Assembly (NCBI GenBank): GCA_916049935.1
Contig: CAJZJI010000041.1
Span: forward strand, 1 to 6,884
Direction of reading: 5' to 3'
Length of the DNA stretch: 6,884 bases
Source of the DNA: an uncultured Streptococcus sp.
GTDB lineage: Bacteria > Bacillota > Bacilli > Lactobacillales > Aerococcaceae
The position numbers and the translations under genes are program-made. The notes beneath the pieces were generated by a model. That model worked only from the letters and a program-made list of their open reading frames with translations. It made no database searches and had not been told where the DNA came from. Shown one piece after another: positions 6,665-6,884 of this stretch (positions are counted from its first letter, which is position 1; the number at the start of each line of letters is the position of its first letter).

Positions 6665-6696
6665 GTAACAATTATGTTACGTAACAAAAATGTTAC
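6665..6696. repeat. Dyad pair C
   Basis: Units 5 (GTAACA-ATTA-TGTTAC, 6665-6680) and 6 (GTAACA-AAAA-TGTTAC, 6681-6696) abut exactly. Outer symmetry extends to GTGTAACA (6663-6670) and TGTTACAC (6691-6698), so the pair forms a nearly continuous 36-bp palindrome centred on GTTAC/GTAAC. This pair uses GTAAC in all four half-sites where pairs A and B use GTATC. Confidence 0.8.
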
Positions 6697-6701
6697 ACTC
6701 G

Positions 6702-6739
6702 AAAAAAAGACATAGCGATTTTGTTTCGCTATGTCTTTT
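6702..6739 (-). terminator. Terminator of the converging ABC exporter gene, possibly bidirectional
   Basis: AAAAGACATAGCGA (6705-6718) pairs perfectly with TCGCTATGTCTTTT (6726-6739) around a 7-base loop. On the minus strand the stem runs into seven Ts (6708-6702), 11 bases after the exporter stop codon. The plus strand also ends in TTTT, so weak back-up termination of yidC transcripts is possible. Confidence 0.88.
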
Positions 6740-6749
6740 CTAATAATTG

Positions 6750-6884
6750 TTATTCTTGCATCATCCCTGCTTGGAGTTGATACATCTTATAATAGAGGCC
6801 TTCTTTTTCTAGAAGTTCTGTATGCGTTCCGCTCTCTACGATTTCACCTTTATCGAGTACAAAGATTTGGTTAGCATCTTGAAT
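6750..6884 (-). CDS. ABC exporter (permease-ATPase fusion type), C-terminal 44 residues
   Basis: Only the end of the gene is present; its start lies beyond the right edge. The visible residues begin IQDANQIFVLDKGEIVESGT and continue HTELLEKEGLYYKMYQLQAG to a stop at 6750. This is the stretch after the H-loop in the nucleotide-binding domain of type I ABC exporters: the VLDKGxIVExGTHxELL strand-turn motif, then the terminal YYKMYQLQ helix typical of the MsbA, LmrA and YheI/YheH group. It is most likely a multidrug or lipid exporter, but substrate and partner cannot be read from this fragment. The gene is convergent with yidC and ends in its own terminator. Confidence 0.88.
   Translation of the reverse strand: MQDANQIFVLDKGEIVESGTHTELLEKEGLYYKMYQLQAGMMQE

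Larger units (their letters stand above)
6554..6696. repeat. Ordered array of six 16-bp dyads (GTAWCA-N4-TGWTAC) in three abutting pairs
   Basis: The convergent gap between yidC and the exporter gene holds no credible gene but is highly structured. Six 16-bp units occur at 6554, 6570, 6609, 6625, 6665 and 6681. Units in a pair touch without a gap, and pairs are separated by 23 and 24 bases, so pair starts are 55 and 56 bp apart. Eleven of twelve half-sites read GTAWCA; one (AAATCA) is degenerate. The changed base in the last pair (T to A) is matched in the opposite arm, so dyad symmetry is preserved. It could be a multi-site protein-binding array, a set of RNA hairpins or an iteron-like element. 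I do not recognise a known consensus. Confidence 0.8.

Noticed and set aside
6554..6696. CRISPR array
   Set aside because: Repeats are 16-bp palindromes in touching pairs with 23-24 bp gaps, only three modules, two repeat variants and no cas gene nearby.
6554..6696. parS, NrdR-box or dif-like site
   Set aside because: Unit length of 16 bp recalls parS and NrdR boxes, but the sequence matches neither TGTTTCACGTGAAACA nor the ACACWATATATWGTGT type, and no xer, par or nrd gene is adjacent.

Overview
The window looks like chromosomal DNA from a low-GC Gram-positive bacterium of the Lactobacillales type. Evidence: AGGAGG-type ribosome binding sites, AT-rich intergenic DNA with U-tract terminators, lipoprotein signals ending in a lipobox, a DUF1033 gene next to ftsK, and a short YidC made as a lipoprotein. 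A Carnobacteriaceae-like genus such as Granulicatella is my guess, from general resemblance only. Nothing indicates a plasmid, phage or insertion sequence.

Left part (1-2327, minus strand): the start of a nucleoside-uptake ABC operon. The promoter-proximal gene encodes a BMP/PnrA-type substrate-binding lipoprotein (bmpA). It is followed by a hairpin-plus-U-tract that probably attenuates transcription, and then by the double-domain ATPase (nupA), which runs off the left edge. The permease genes would lie outside. The bmpA leader is compact: an extended -10 promoter overlaps an 8-bp inverted repeat, nested inside a larger palindrome whose inner arm is the bmpA Shine-Dalgarno.

Middle (2360-5132, minus strand): a two-gene unit in which a DUF1033 protein overlaps by 8 bp the start of a full-length FtsK/SpoIIIE DNA translocase. 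Its promoter faces away from that of the next block.

Right-middle (5231-6544, plus strand): acylphosphatase (acyP), then the membrane-protein insertase yidC with its own promoter and a strong terminator.

Right edge (6750-6884, minus strand): the last 44 residues of an ABC exporter ATPase that converges on yidC.

The least ordinary stretch is the 245-bp convergent gap between yidC and the exporter gene (6505-6749). Between two terminators sits an ordered array of six 16-bp dyads of form GTAWCA-N4-TGWTAC (one degenerate). They form three directly abutting pairs that begin 55 and 56 bp apart. I know of no family that this array matches, and it is the best candidate for something undescribed. 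The genes themselves are housekeeping or ordinary transport genes.
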